From Nageia nagi (lineage: Eukaryota > Pinophyta), in contig JBITNC010000002.1 of the NCBI GenBank assembly GCA_050084985.1, positions 20,708,001 to 20,772,000 of the forward strand: a stretch of DNA of 64,000 bases, given 5' to 3'. The notes under the pieces were generated by a model. The model worked only from the letters and a program-made list of their open reading frames with translations. It ran no database searches and had not been told where the DNA came from. Every line of letters begins with the position of its first letter. Position 1 is the stretch's first letter. Positions 49,470-62,728 of this stretch are shown here, piece after piece. The position numbers were made by a program, and so were the translations under genes.

Positions 49470-50499
49470 GAATGCCTGGATCCTAAGCGTTGGGCTTTCT
49501 ATATAAATTTGGGAGTTTGCCATTCTACTATTATAGGATGAATTTATTGTGTAATTTTCTGCAATAACGAATATTTTGACTCGTACGAGTATCGGTATGC
49601 CTGCCAAAATTGCTTATGAATTGAAGTCGGTGATGTTTTTGTGAAACTTGCATATGTTGATTTTAATGTTTAATGAAGAGAATACAGCAAAGAATATAAT
49701 TTTTTTGTCAAGAAGAAATGGGTGAAAGCCTAATTGCCTTTTATTTGAGAACATGTGGAGGGGATGGGTGATTGGTGAAGTGGCGGTGGGCAGCGTTGTG
49801 AATGGATAGTGCATTGAATATTTTGTCATCATTGTTGGGGTGTACTTTAAAGAAGAGGGAATCTAATGAGGTTCGTGTCGGTCATTGCAAGGGGTAGGTG
49901 TGAGGGCCCTCTTAAAGACGTTGACAAGCCCATCTTCTTGTTGAAACTTTGCATCATGGAGGTTTTACAAATAATTTATATATAATTGTTCATGTTCTTT
50001 GTGATATTTTGAATTAATTATAGGTATTAATAGTTATAGAAGATGCATAATTCATTAGGTTAAAATTAATTCATAGATACATTCTTCATCAAGTTTACAT
50101 CAAGTGAATTTGATGATTTTAATAGACATTTGATTAAACTATGGCAAGGTAGTATTTTCAAGGATAAATAATATATGATGAGCTTAAAAATTGGAATATC
50201 AAGTTATTAGATAGACATTTCATTTTATTACCACATAATACATACTTTAATCAATCACTAAATAATAATCACATTGTCCATTCTTCAAGTGGTGAAAATG
50301 GTTGACATCCCTAACAACAATTTCTTATGCAATAGTCTGTGAAGCTTCATCTAGATGCCCAAGAACGTCAACCATGCATGTATGGTATTTCATTGCAGGT
50401 GTAATATGATAATAATTATTCATGGATTTGAAGTATTGATAGTCCTTCATGCATATCTACATACAAATAATTCACCATAACTAATGTAACATCATATGA
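49470..50499. other. CCoAOMT 3' flank
   Basis: The likely 3' UTR runs to about 49570, with U-rich and TGTAAT-type signals near 49549 but no clear AATAAA. Beyond it is AT-rich intergenic DNA without recognisable features. Confidence 0.5.
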
Positions 50500-51150
50500 A
50501 CTAATGCCCAAATATTCCATTTGTTCAACTAGTTTGATAACTTTCTTGCTACAATATTCCTTACATATCCTACAATCATTGTATTCCATGAAATTATTTA
50601 TCCATAATGCATTTGATCAAACAAAACATTCACCTTTTCAATTTTCCCACATTTTGCATACATGTATATCAATGTTGTTATCACAATCGCATATGGAAGA
50701 AACCCACATCTAACTATTTGTCAATGAATGTCCATGTTCCATTTTAAAGCTACAAAAGTTGCATATATAAAAAGAATACTGCAAAGATTATTGAATCTAA
50801 TCTAAAACCAATTAATTAAATTTTCTAAAAACACTTAAGGGCCTCAAAACCATGCCCATTTTATGCATATCTTATGATTAGTGCATTCCATGATATTGCA
50901 TTTCTTTGAGGTATTTACTTAAAAGTTTTATTACCTCATCAAGAAACTCATTTTTTTGCTTACCTTGCAATCGTTAAATTCCATGAGATTATGTATTTGT
51001 GTTGCATTTCCCTACAAAGATTTTTAGCTTCTTTAAGAAGCCCATTATGGATGTTATAAGCAATAATTCATAATATAACTCGTGAATGACAAAGAAGAGC
51101 TAAAAACCTTCAATGCTAGACATCTCAAGCACTTTTATGCTTAATCGCTC
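50500..51150 (-). pseudogene. PPR relic related to the CACTA-like left arm
   Basis: On the minus strand the sequence matches 6150-6700 (plus) over several hundred bases; for example GTAGCTTTAAAATGG followed by the ATCCATGGA-like IHG segment, and the TGCAAAATGTGGGAA (AKCGK) segment. Stops throughout. It lies outside the inferred transposon, so it is either a second copy of that arm or an independent relic. Confidence 0.6.
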
Positions 51151-51889
51151 CTGGTTGGGTATCTTATTGCACAATGATGTATTTTGATGAGGTACTTGTA
51201 AATTATTGTATATTTTCATTTTTGCTATGATTTTAGCATTTTTCATAACATGGGTGACATACCTTTATTTTCAAAATTCCCATGCCATTCTTTTTTTTAA
51301 AAAAGAGAAAGAAAAAAGTCATTTCATACATCCAATTACAAGAATCCATTATTTCCCCACTACTTGCAATTAGCTGCAAGTCATTCACCTACTTTCACAC
51401 ATCTAATTACAAGTCCTTATCATTTCACATACTTGCAAATACTTGCTAGTTTTCATCACTTCATGCATCCATTTGCAACATCTCCACCACTCCACAACTA
51501 CTTGCAATCACTTGCAAGGCAATCCCTTATCATTTCATAGTCCACTGTACATAATACCTCATTAATACCATCCACTCCTTATACCCACAATTACATGTGA
51601 CATGTCTCATTTGGTTGCTCACAACCACTTCCTACTTCCCCTCATATTCATCCATATTTCTAGGAATGCACATGATCATAATTGCACATGAAATAAGCTG
51701 ATGATTCTCCATTGTATGCATATTGGTTCCAATGTATGAAATAAGCATAACTAATGTTCCATTCTTTTTGGAAAATTCATTGGAATAAATGGCTGAAAAA
51801 TACTAGAAGGAGAAGAAGCTTGTAGGATGGTCACACCAATGAATGGTAAAATTAATGATCTTTGATGCCATTGCTTAGCTGGCACCCCC
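51151..51889. other. AT-rich spacer with short repeats
   Basis: Loose repetition of CTTGCAA and CATTTCA words at about 51340-51560 (e.g. ATTTCACATACTTGCAAATA). No gene recognised. Confidence 0.4.
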
Positions 51890-53700
51890 AACAGAAGTGA
51901 CATGGAACTCCCTCTACATGCAAATTATCCAAGATGTGGAGGCTCATGCAAAAGAAGAAGTGGAAGCAAAAGAAGCCAACAAAGGTGAAGATGGAAGAGG
52001 AAGAGAAATAAAAGAAGAAAGTGAAAAAGTAGGAAGAGGCAGGGCCTTCAAGGGTAGAAACCTACTCATAGAAAAAGAAGCAAAAAGGGTAAGCACCCCT
52101 CCTCCTTTGGTAATATATGATAGAACCTTGGTCAAATTGAATAAGGCTAAGAATAAGATAGGGGATCTTAAGGCAAATGTAACTATTCTTAAGGAAAAAT
52201 GAAGATTACACAAAGGAAATTAGTGAAGATAAATATTATGCCTACCGTTGAGATGCTTGAGCTCCATCAGGATCTAGGAATTGATCCAATTGGAGGCAAT
52301 AGTATTAAGAGCCTCAGGTAGAGCATGAGGCATTGCAAGAAAAGATGAATATAAAAACACAAATTAAGATAGAGGAGCCTCACTTTAAGTTGAGAGAAGC
52401 TAAGCAGAACTCTACGATGGAAGGTGTTGGAACTAAAAATACTAACAACCAAGGTGAAATTAGGCCAAATAATGACATAATGAATAATGAAGAAAGATGA
52501 GGATCCATAGAGGATGAAAAAGAAAAAGGGCCTCTCCTACACAAAGGGGAATGTTCCAAAATTCATGATGATAGAGAAGCCCCTGAGGATGTCATTATCA
52601 TAGAAAAAAGGATGATAAAATATAAAGATATTTTGGACCCATTTTGTGGGGTATCTCCAAATATCAGAAGACTAATTACTCCAATCATCCTAAATGTGAG
52701 AGTCATCACCACCTCCACCCACAAGATTACATGCCTATAGATTATCAAAAATAGCCAGATTATCTTCAGGTGGATGCAAAACAAAATCTTTGTATAGAGA
52801 GAACATATTGAGAGATTGACAAAGGAGTTGGCAAAAGTGAAAGATCTACTTGTAGCAAAAAATGAGGAGAATACACTTTTGAAACAAGAACTGAAGTATG
52901 CCAAAGAGTGGTTGATCCAGTTAGAGCATATGTTTCCACTAGTAAGAGCATGCCAAACCCCTTCCAAAATTTATGCTTTAATGTTGAAAGAGCAATTTTA
53001 CCTTTTTTAGTTTTCTAAGATATTTGCAGGGAAGAAATATGAAATACACACAAAAGAGAATTTTTAGAGTGTATTTTGTTCTAGCTAGATCGTTCTCACC
53101 AGGACCTCATCCTTGAACTTTTTCTATTTAATTATTATCTTCATGCTAATACTAATTACGACCCTCAACCTTGGGTGGGAGATGTTCAAATTAGGGCCCA
53201 TATATAGACATTGAATAAAGGATATTAGGATAAAGGTTCTTGAAAGGATACATATGTTATATGACATGTATATAGAAGATGCAATGTCAAGGGTGATGGA
53301 TAGGTTCCAACCCCTAAATGTTTTTTGAATAAGAGGGAGCTTATCTCTTGGCCCACTTTTATAAAGGTCATTATGAAGTTTCCAGTGTATTGGGAATAAC
53401 TGAAGGATGACCTTGATGAAGAACAAAAATGGCATGGGTCTAAGTATCATAAAATTTATCTTTGGTATCTAATTACTTCCTACAACCAAATGAATACACC
53501 TAACAAGGATGATATTGTGGAAGAATGGATGCATATAGCAATGTTCAATGGATATTACATACTATCCAATAAGAGGGATCCTACTTCATGTGGCTTCAAC
53601 AAAATGGCAAAACAAGTCAACAATAGAGCTACATGAGGATATGCAACAGATTAGAGTAGAAGGAGATGATGAGTCCCTCATATGTATAGTTTATATACCT
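51890..53700 (+). pseudogene. unrecognised coding-like relic with coiled-coil segments
   Basis: Plus-strand pieces read as one degraded protein: a charged Glu/Lys-rich part (51940-52200, ending LNKAKNKIGDLKANVTILKE), a segment near 52820-52950 with KELAKVKDLLVAKNEENTLL and ELKYAKEWLIQLE (predicted coiled coil), then KIFRVYFVLARSFSPGP-like sequence (about 53020-53105), RELISWPTFIKVIMKFP (53340-53385) and EEQKWHGSKYHKIYLWYLIT (53420-53475). Stops and shifts are present. I do not recognise the family. A helix-rich, coiled-coil part also occurs in the E2/E3 body, but I see no direct sequence match. Confidence 0.4.
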
Positions 53701-53766
53701 TTTTGATGTGTAATCTATCCTAAAAAGATATTGAAAGACCTTAATATTTTGTGATGTGGATGTTAA

Positions 53767-54272
53767 TGAGAGAATTGAACTATAACAAGAACAATACTAA
53801 ACTACCAAGATCACATGAAAGCTCTCATTCACATCTAACAAACTCACAAATAAGATAATCTCACAAAGTAACTCAAGATGTAAAGTGGTTCCTTCAACTA
53901 GGAGTACATCCACTAACTAGATCTTTACTTCAATCACAAATACAACTCTCTTACAATCCTCCTAATCTCAACTCCTACACTTCTATCCTATAACATAACT
54001 TTACTCCACAAATTGGTGTGTGATCATAAAGAGGGAGCCTTCTATTTATAGGCCAAAATCCCTCTTTGGATCACCCTTTTATCCAATGTACAAAAGCATG
54101 ACATGCACATCTTTTTACCCAAGGGGCATGCTCATGACATGGAGTGTAGAATAAGTTACACTATCATGTTCACTTAAATACTTAAGGTATCAAATGATAC
54201 CCTTAAGTATTAGTGAATTTACATAGAATATTTAATACAAACCTTTAGAATAATGCATTATACATTCCAACA
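53767..54272 (-). repeat. E6 3' LTR
   Basis: In plus orientation starts TGAGAGAATTGAAC and ends CATTCCAACA, closely matching the E1 and E2 LTRs. The five bases before it are GTTAA; the partner duplication cannot be seen. Confidence 0.88.
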
Positions 54273-54649
54273 CTCCCTTTGAATGTAATATTGGGATAAA
54301 GCGAGTAAGAGAAAAGAAGAAGAGAAAGTAAGAGAGTTCTCCTCCAAACAGATACAATAGAGATAAGAACTTTTTACATATTTGTGAAGTAAGAAAGATC
54401 TAGTTTGAGACTCACTACTTTGCCAAATACAATCATTAACCATAACAAATTTCAATGTACATGAAGTAGTCATCCAACTGGAAGTCATGAAGAGTCTCTA
54501 AGAGCCTGCATACTTGAGGTAAGTAAGTTACAATCTCAAAGGAGCCTGAAAGTCATAAGTAGCTCAAATAACAAGATCAATTAGATGCATCATATTCATA
54601 TCAACAAGGATAGATGAATCACACAAATGCCATCATGAATTGATTAATG

Positions 54650-54965
54650 GTGCACTATAAGTCACCACGAAGATGCTATGCCAAAGAATTATAGTCACCT
54701 ACTGTATATAAAAAACATGTGTTGATTATCATTACAAAATAGAGCATGCACATACGAGTTCCTCACATATGGATAACTGAACAGTGTTAGATTGACCAAA
54801 AATAGAGTATGCACATACGAGTTCCTCACATATGGATAACTAAACAGTGCTAAAAGACACATAAGAGTTCCTCACACATGGATAATTGAATAGTGCAAGA
54901 TTAGCTAATTTGTACAATAAGTTTCTCATGCAAAGTGAACTTATTACAAAGTTGTACAACAAAAT
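54650..54965 (-). repeat. E6 3' UTR hairpin and tandem repeats
   Basis: Hairpin arms ACTATAAGT (54654-54662) and AATTATAGT (54687-54695). Then three GAGTTCCTCACATATG-type units (about 54759, 54820, 54868) and one AGTTTCTCATGC...GTGAACTTATT unit near 54920, which resembles the E5 type. Confidence 0.75.
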
Positions 54966-55035
54966 CAACACTATACAGCACAAAATCCTCCTAAGGATGA
55001 ATTTTTCATCACAAATATGAATTCAACATAAGAAT

Positions 55036-58000
55036 TCAAACTTCACTCCCCCTTGAGGGCAACTTCACCAACCCGATAGCATCTCTAAGCTTACAGAATT
55101 GAGCTTCTAGGAGGGGATTAGTGAATAAATCAATAGAGTTCAAAGTGGATGGACAATACTCTAGGTGTATGATGCCATCAAGAACCTTCTCCCTAATAAA
55201 ATGGGCATAGATTTCCACATGTTTTGTTCTTTAATGGAACACTAGATTCTTAGCCAAAGAAATAGTTGGCTGATTATCTGAAGAGATCAAAGATAAGCCA
55301 CCTTGCTCATAGCCAATTTATTTCAGAAGATACCTTAGGCAAATTACTTCCTAGGTTGCAACAAACATGGTATGGTATTCACCTTCTATGGTGGAAAGAG
55401 AAATAGTAGGTTGCTTCTTGGAAGCCCAAGAGATAACACTTGAACCAATGCTAAACACATACGCAGAGGTTGACTTTATATCATCTCTATCTTCCCCATA
55501 GTTAGAATCTAAGAATCCAAAGAGAACAAATGAGGGCAACTTTGAATACTTGATAGCAAGATCCTTAGTCCCTACAACATACCTCAAGATTTGCTTAACA
55601 ACATTGAGGAGCTCAACATAAGGTTTCTACATGAATCGTGTCATTAGATTCACTACAAAAGATATAGTCAAATATAAAAGACTACCAATTAATTGCATGT
55701 AAGCTGTAGCATCAACTAAATTAGAGTTAGATCTTAGAGAAATAGTGATTCCAAGAGAGACTAGGATTGCAACATATCTACACTCCTCCATTTCAAACTT
55801 CTACAAGATGTATGATATATACTTAGATTGATTGAGGTAAGTACAATCCTTATATTGATACACTTACATTCCAAGATAGCAGTATAAGAGACCAAGATCA
55901 GTTATTTAAAATGTTTCCTTAAGTTTGGATATGCACTCTTGAATGATTTCATCATTATTCTCAATAATCAAAAGATCATCCACATAAAGGAGAATCAAGA
56001 CCACATCTTTTCTTTGATTGAGCACATATAGATTGGAGTCAAAAAAACACTTAGAGAATCTAATGTCTACAAAGTACCTTGAAATATTTCTATACTAGGC
56101 TCAAGGTGCTTGCTTAATTCCATACAAAGACTTCTTTAGCTTGCACACAAAAGACTCTTTATCTTCCATAATAAACCTTTCTAATTGATTTATGAAGATT
56201 TCCACATCCAAGTCACCATTAAGAAATGCACTCTTGACATCAAGTTGAAAACTTTCCATCCTTGAGCTGTAGAAAGAGCAAGGATAACTATCATGGTAGG
56301 CATCTTTGCCATAGGAGCAAAGGTTTTGAGCAAAGGTTTTCTCATAATCTACACCATATTTTTGAGCAAAACCTTTAGCTACTAACCTTGCATTATATTT
56401 CTCAATATATTCAATTGAATTGAACTTGACCTTATAGATCCACTTATTACCAATCACATTTTTATTATTAAGATAAGAAACCAAGTCATAAGTTTTATTT
56501 TTCATAAGCACCTCATACTCCATTTTCATGGCTTCCATCCAGCACTTGTGCTTAGAAGCTTCTTTGAAGGTTGAGGGCTTATGGTTGTTGTCAATATTGG
56601 TAATTAAAGATTTATTCAAGGTCAGCTCCTTGTTACCCTTTGTGTTGGAGAATTTTATTCTTGAGGTGATTTGTCTATATCAATATTCAACTAGCTAGGA
56701 GCACTTGAAGAGTCCTCTAGATCATCAACATCCTCATTAGAAGTAGATTCTTCAATAAGTTCATTGAACTTTACATCCTTTGAAATGAACACTACTTTAT
56801 AGGTTAGAGAGTAGAGCCTGTAGCTTCTATGTTAACTTTTATAACCCATAAAGATGCATTTTTTAGCTCTTTTATCTAACTTCTCATTTTTCTCAGAAAT
56901 AATGTAGGAGAATGCTTCACAACCAAACACCCTAAGGTGTGAAATGTTAAGTTTTCTTCCTAACTATGCCTCAAAAAGAGTTTTTCTCTAAACAACTTTT
57001 ATGGGACACCTATTCAAGGTGTAAATAGTAGTGCTCACAGCGTCATCCCATAAGAACTTAGAAAGATTATTCAACATGCATTTAGCCATCTTTATAATTA
57101 TTCTATTTTTCCTTTCAGTAACACTATTCTATTGAGGAGTGTATGGAATTGTAAACTATCTCTTGATTTCATACTCAGCATAATAGTCATTGAACTCATT
57201 ACTGTTATATTCCCCTCATTATTTGATCTCAACATCTTGATTTTAAGTTTAGTTTAATTCTCAATAAAAGCCTTAAAGACCTGAAAAATTTCAAAGGTTT
57301 GATCCTTATGCTCAAGTAAATACACAAAGGTCATCTTACTAAATTCATCAATGAAGGTCAAGATGTAAGATGCTTCTCTAAGTGACTTAGTCTAAAATAG
57401 ATCCATCAAATCTGAATGCACAAGTTGAAGAAGTTGAAATGCTATTATTACCTTATCTTTTTCAAACTTTTATCTATGCATCTTGCTAAGAATGCACTTC
57501 TTACATAGACCATCTAAAAGAGAAATTGAAGGTAAAACTTCCATAAGTTCTTGATCTTTCATGAATTGAATACTCTTATGGTTAAGGTGTCCTAAATGAT
57601 GGTGCCAAAGATTGCCTTTAGAACACACACTAGAAGCAAGACACATCTTTGATGGAATTTGATCCATAATGTAAAGGTTATCTTTCACGGATCCTTTAAC
57701 TAGTGGTAAGTCCTTTCTTAATGAACCAAGATTAAGATTTGAACTTAAAAGAGTACCCTTTTCTAGCAACTTGAATCATGAAGAGAAGGTTCATCCTTAA
57801 CTTAGGAACATAGAGAACATTTTCAAGAACCTTTCCATGAATTAGCACACTCTCAATTCTTTAGACTTCAAAGGTAGAGTTATCACCTATCACAACTGCA
57901 TCCTTATTATACTTATAAAATTTCTTAAACTTTTCCTTTTTAAAGCATAGGTGATTAGTGCAAACAGAGTCAATAATCCATTTAGATAAAAAAATGCGAG

Positions 58001-58955
58001 ACATGGAGTAGAGTGTCGTAGCAAAACCAGCATGAGTATTTTTTTTTCCTTTATAGTTTACATTTCTATTGCCTTTGTACTTTTTTTCTCTTTTTTTTTG
58101 TAACAATCAACTTCTTTGTGACCTTGAATGCCATAGTAGTTACAATTGCCATCAAACTTTTCCTTATGATAAGGAGTGTTTGTTTTGCCTTTTCCATCTC
58201 TTTGCTTGAAATGATTATTGTTGCCATTGTTCCTATTACTATTGTAGCCATTACCTTTTTTATCAATCCTTTTGGAGGAAGAAGGATAAGATTTCTTTTG
58301 ATGGTTAAACTTCTTCTTGAAAAGAGTTTTGATTGCTCCAAGAGCAATGTTATTATCTTTAGAAGAAATTAACCCTTTATTGTTAAAGGTTTTTTCATGC
58401 TTCAAAAGGTGCTTAGACAAGTTCTCAAGGGAGATGACCTCTTCTTCATTATCAAGCTTTATTTTCATAACTGTTACAAAGTTTCTAAACTTTGAAGAGA
58501 GGCTTTGAAGAATGATGAAGACCATGAACTCATCATTAATCCAATTGCATCCACAAGCAACAAGTTGGATCCTTAAGTCAATGATTTTGTTCAAGTACAT
58601 AGCCACATTTTCTTATTTTTCTTGATGAGATTGAAGTAACTTTTGAAGAATGGTAAACCTTCTTGAAAAGTTTGAACCAAGGTAGATTTGTTTAAGCTTA
58701 TCACATACTTCTTTTACCGAGGTTGAAGAGGATATCATCAGGAGCACATCATCTAAAACTGTTCAAAAAATTATGGAGGTTGCCAACTCATTTTATGTTG
58801 TAAGCCTCTAGTGCCTTCTCATCTATAGGAGGTACAAGGTTCTCATTCACTATTTGCCATAGCTTCGTTACTTGCAATTTGGCTCTCATTCGAAGTTCCT
58901 AAATCTCATAGTTGAAACCATCAAGAATGTGTTTGTGTAAAAAGGATTCTCCCAT
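55036..58955 (-). pseudogene. E6 gag-pol remnants
   Basis: Starts MGESFLHKHILDG at 58955. Gag core DLRIQLVACGCNWINDEFM (about 58580-58525). Zinc knuckle CNYYGIQGHKEVDC (about 58150-58110), in which the second Cys reads Tyr. Protease SKWIIDSVCTNHLC near 57990-57950. GAG-pre-integrase LWHHHLGHLNHKS near 57610. RT with NKWIYKVKFNS, FQLDVKSAFLNGDLDVEIF and LYGIKQAP (56450-56100). RNase H with KSTSAYVFSIGS and ISWASKKQPT (55480-55400), and a tail ending SRGSEV at 55036. At least eight interruptions, including a short duplication near 56325 (GAGCAAAGGTTTT). Confidence 0.88.
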
Positions 58956-59059
58956 TTGCTACATAAAAAATGTGAAATAATAAGCATGCGTTTTCAATAA
59001 ATAAAAATGTTAAGTTTTGAACTAAGTAAATAATACATGTTACATTTAACACTAAATAC

Positions 59060-59729
59060 ATGCTTGATTTGATTCACAAATGCAAATGTTTTACAATTCA
59101 AATAATAACCCATGTACCCAAATACATTTTTCATCTCAAGAACTGTAGATGTAGAGTGACATTGTTGAAGCTTATTTTTTTATCTAAAATTAGGCCTTCA
59201 CTTGGATGCCCACATAAGAGGAGCCTAAGTCCTACCAATCCTCAAACAGTTCCCCTTGGGCAGCAATATACTCTCACAAGGAGAAGTACTAGCTATTTTT
59301 TAAGGTACCAACATTTATTAGATTGACTAAATTATTAATCTTGATTAGGTTTCAAGTTATCCTCCTAAGTTATCAGGATAATTCTTGAATGGATGTGTGG
59401 ATATATGGTATCACTACACACATACCTATCCACCTAATAGAGTTATATATAGACTAACAAAGGAATTAAAGGCAATTAAGAAGTACAAACTTTTCATCAC
59501 TTGGATCATCAAATTTAAAGGATCCAATCCACCTGTCCTCATCTCATCGCTCCCCAAAAAAGTTATGTTGTGGAATATATGTGTGGATGTGTCCATTATA
59601 GAGGGTTTTTCATATTTGCATTTTTATTTGCATAAGCAAATAAATCAAAGTGCAAAATATGAAATAAAAGAGCATAAATAAAACATCATCCATTCAATAA
59701 TTTGAAACCTAAGTGTCCAATGGGTTTTA
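59060..59729 (-). other. E6 leader with conserved block
   Basis: Holds the conserved leader block at about 59185-59610 and ends at CCAATGGGTTTTA, where E2 (17920-17933) and E5 continue further. The truncation point is the start of E3. Confidence 0.7.
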
Positions 59730-59848
59730 TGTTGAAATGTATAATGCATTATTGTAAATAGATGTATTAAATCTTCTATAAAAATTCACTAATACTTAAA
59801 GGTATTATTTGATACCTTAAATATTTTAGTGAATATAATAATGTAACT
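59730..59848 (+). repeat. E3 partial 5' LTR
   Basis: Starts TGTTGAAATGTATAATGC and follows the E1 LTR as far as AATAATGTAACT, then jumps to leader sequence. A short duplication GAATGTACAT brackets the junction (59850 and 59869). Confidence 0.75.
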
Positions 59849-59879
59849 GAATGTACATGAATACATCTGAATGTACATT

Positions 59880-60260
59880 CCATAAACATGATTGTTTGGA
59901 GAGCCATGAGATGAGGATAGGTGTACTGGAACCTTTGAGTTCAATAATCCAAGTGGTGAAAATCTCATACCACATAATTGCCCCTAAGTCCTTTGTTGGT
60001 CTGGATTTAACTCTAATAGGTGGATAGGTATGTGTGTAGTGATACCACATATCCGCACATCTATTCAGGGATTATCTTGATAACCTAAGAGGAAAACTTG
60101 AAATCTAATCAAGATTAATAATTTGATCAATCCAATAAATATTGAAACCTTAAAAAATAGCTAGTACTTATCCTTATGAGAGTATATTGCTACCCAAAGG
60201 GAACTAGTTGAGGATTGGTAGGACTTGGGCTCCTCTTGTGTGGGCATCTAGGTGAAGGCC
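59880..60260 (+). other. conserved leader block, E3 copy
   Basis: Same landmarks as in E1: GGAGAGCCATGAGATGAGGA (59899-59918), GTGATACCACATAT and GAACTAGTTGAGGATTGGTA. Confidence 0.6.
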
Positions 60261-60299
60261 TAATTTTTAGACAAGACAAGAAGCCTCACTAATGTCACT

Positions 60300-62728
60300 C
60301 TTTATTCAATGGTGTTATTTTTTATTCTATGCTATGGTGATTTGTTCTACAAGCACTAGGGTTCACTCATCCTTGTTTACTAGCATTATTCTATTTTATG
60401 TGCATCATTATTTATGATGTATTTAAATCAAAATTATTATATTTACGACTTATCTTGAGAACTTGAAACTTTATCCAATAAATTATTTAATATAAGATAG
60501 AAACAAAAATAATATTTCTAAAAAGTTCCACTCACATACCCAAGTGGATAGCCAAACTAAGTAGAATTATAATAAAGAGAGTTGAAGTTAGAATTCTCAA
60601 GATCTGTGATAGGTGAACTAGGCATATTGAATAACATAGCATGAGTAATCAAGAAAAAATGACATTTTATGTTGAAAAATAGGTAGTACATCCATTTATC
60701 TCCCTTTTGCATTAGTTTTGAAACATAAGTGGACTCCCAATGAAGATCTCATTGTCATATTGTAAATGCAATAGTATAAGGGTGATAGTCCTTTTAAGGA
60801 TGTAGCCTTGCAAGACCTGCATAGTGTAGAAAATGGAAGACAAAAGGTGTACACAAATAATAAAGAATGATTTTTAATATATAGTTTGGATGAAAGATAA
60901 GTGTGAGTATGAGGTGCAACTACTCAGCATCTTCCAAGTGATGGATAAAGAAGATGGCCCATCGATAGAGACTTCGATCACCTTTTATGCGAACTAGATT
61001 TTATTGCACCATAGTTTGCAATGTAGTGTAAGCATGTTGTAAGACTCGACCTTGAATACATCAATAAAGAACATATTAGGGAATTTTTGCATGCAAACCT
61101 TGGAAAATGGTTATATCCATGATGACTGACAAAGTGAGTTAGCTCTCTCTGAAGGTTTCATACATAAGTGAAAATGATGATGATCAACTAGAATACAATG
61201 AATTTATAGAATTTCAAACTAACTAGATCATCAATCAAAAATAAAAATATCAAAATAAATTAACCATACAAGCATAATAACCAATGTGACCTTATCTTTT
61301 ACTTTATTAAAATGCTAGAAAAGATTCCCACTAACAAGCCCAAGTGGGTGGTGCTTATAGCTTGATTAATGCTAGTCTAGTACATGGTCACTAGAATATG
61401 AAGAATTAACACCATCTTTATATATGTTATCCCAAAAGATATTGATGTGAAAGAGGCAAAAAGTGATAAGAAAATAAAAATTGATAGCACAAAATACAAT
61501 ATCCACCTCACCAAGCAATACAAAAAGAGTACATGGATGACTATTGAAGCCCATGATGATAAAATGCCCATGCAACAGTGAGTGGTTCAAAATACTCCTA
61601 TGGATGCAAACATGGCAATCCAATATAACATATGAATAGATAGTGATTGAATAGAGTATAAACTAATATATACCATGTCCAATTAGATCAATTAAGTAAA
61701 TAAAATAATTGATGCATATGATCCTCATTATTGAGATGGAAAATCATGTAAATACCAAAATGATCATTTGGGTACAATTGCAAAAATACTAGTTGTTGTT
61801 GCAATAAAACCTCAAACATGATTAAAGCATGATTTTTCAAAGCTACATGAACATTGTGATGCACTATGTTATCCTAGAGATCACTCAGTAGGGCATGAAA
61901 CTAAGACACATCCATGATGGATAATAGCTCAAATCATAAATGCAAAGCATCGAATGATAAGCAAGGGTCATTTACAACTATTTATAATGCATATGATTTG
62001 ATATAATCAAACTATAATAATTATGAAAACTAGAGAAAAAGATTTGTAATGATAAAATATCTCACCTACTACTCATTTAATTGATGGATGTCATACATGT
62101 TAGGATAGCCATAATGATAGTACCATTAAGCTACGTAATGACTACATCATCACTATGTTATTTTTCTCTCTCCTCTTGACTATTAAATTGGATAGTTTAA
62201 TCATGAGCGATAAGGTTGATCATCATGACTCCCACAAAGAATTTTATTGCACACATGGGAAGTTCTCCCTAAGTTTTGATACAAAAATAAACATATGGGT
62301 AGACTTAGAGAATGCTTACCTTTGCCACGAACTGGCTACCATAAAGGTTGAGATGGAGATAATGGCCCATTGTTATGATATGCTACAACAAGAGAACACT
62401 GTATGTATATAGTATTACCATGAACTCTTGGTTGAGCATAATAAACTACTAGCTAAGAAAAATATGTTGCAATTACAAGTATAAGAGATTGAGATACAAC
62501 TTAGACATGATGCAAGTAATAACTGCTATGAAATGTGATGATTAAAAGAACAATGGAAGAAAAAGGCTTTCTAGTATAAGTATATCCTTCAACACTTTGG
62601 TATTCACATTCCAGAGGACATAGCATCTCAACCTTCTATGGGTCCTACCAAAGTTGACCCATAATCTCAGTCAAAACAATCAACCACTCTAGTATGGAAT
62701 GAACATTCCTACACCAAAACCTCACATT
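60300..62728 (+). pseudogene. E3 foreign body with decayed unknown coding sequence
   Basis: Plus-strand counterpart of 14853-17320. Coding-like pieces shared with E2: KWTPNEDL (about 60727-60750), DVALQDLH near 60797, EYEVQLLSIF-like sequence near 60910, and a longer helical stretch at 62260-62520 with INIWVDLENAYLCHELATIK, HCYDMLQQENT and YYHELLVEHNKLLAKKN. It continues to HFGIHIPEDIASQPSMG (62590-62640). The longest open piece is 62155-62412. Family unknown. Conservation of the same frame in two diverged copies suggests it was once coding. Confidence 0.55.

Larger units (their letters stand above)
53767..59729 (-). mobile_element. E6: decayed Ty1/copia element, 5' end cut by E3
   Basis: Minus-strand copia of the E1 group: 3' LTR (53767-54272), 3' UTR repeats (54650-54960), RNase H (about 55590-55030), RT (about 56620-55630), integrase (about 57450-56650), protease and gag to the ATG at 58955, and leader with conserved block to 59729. 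There the sequence switches to a plus-strand LTR start (E3). No 5' LTR is visible in the window. Many stops and frameshifts. Confidence 0.88.
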
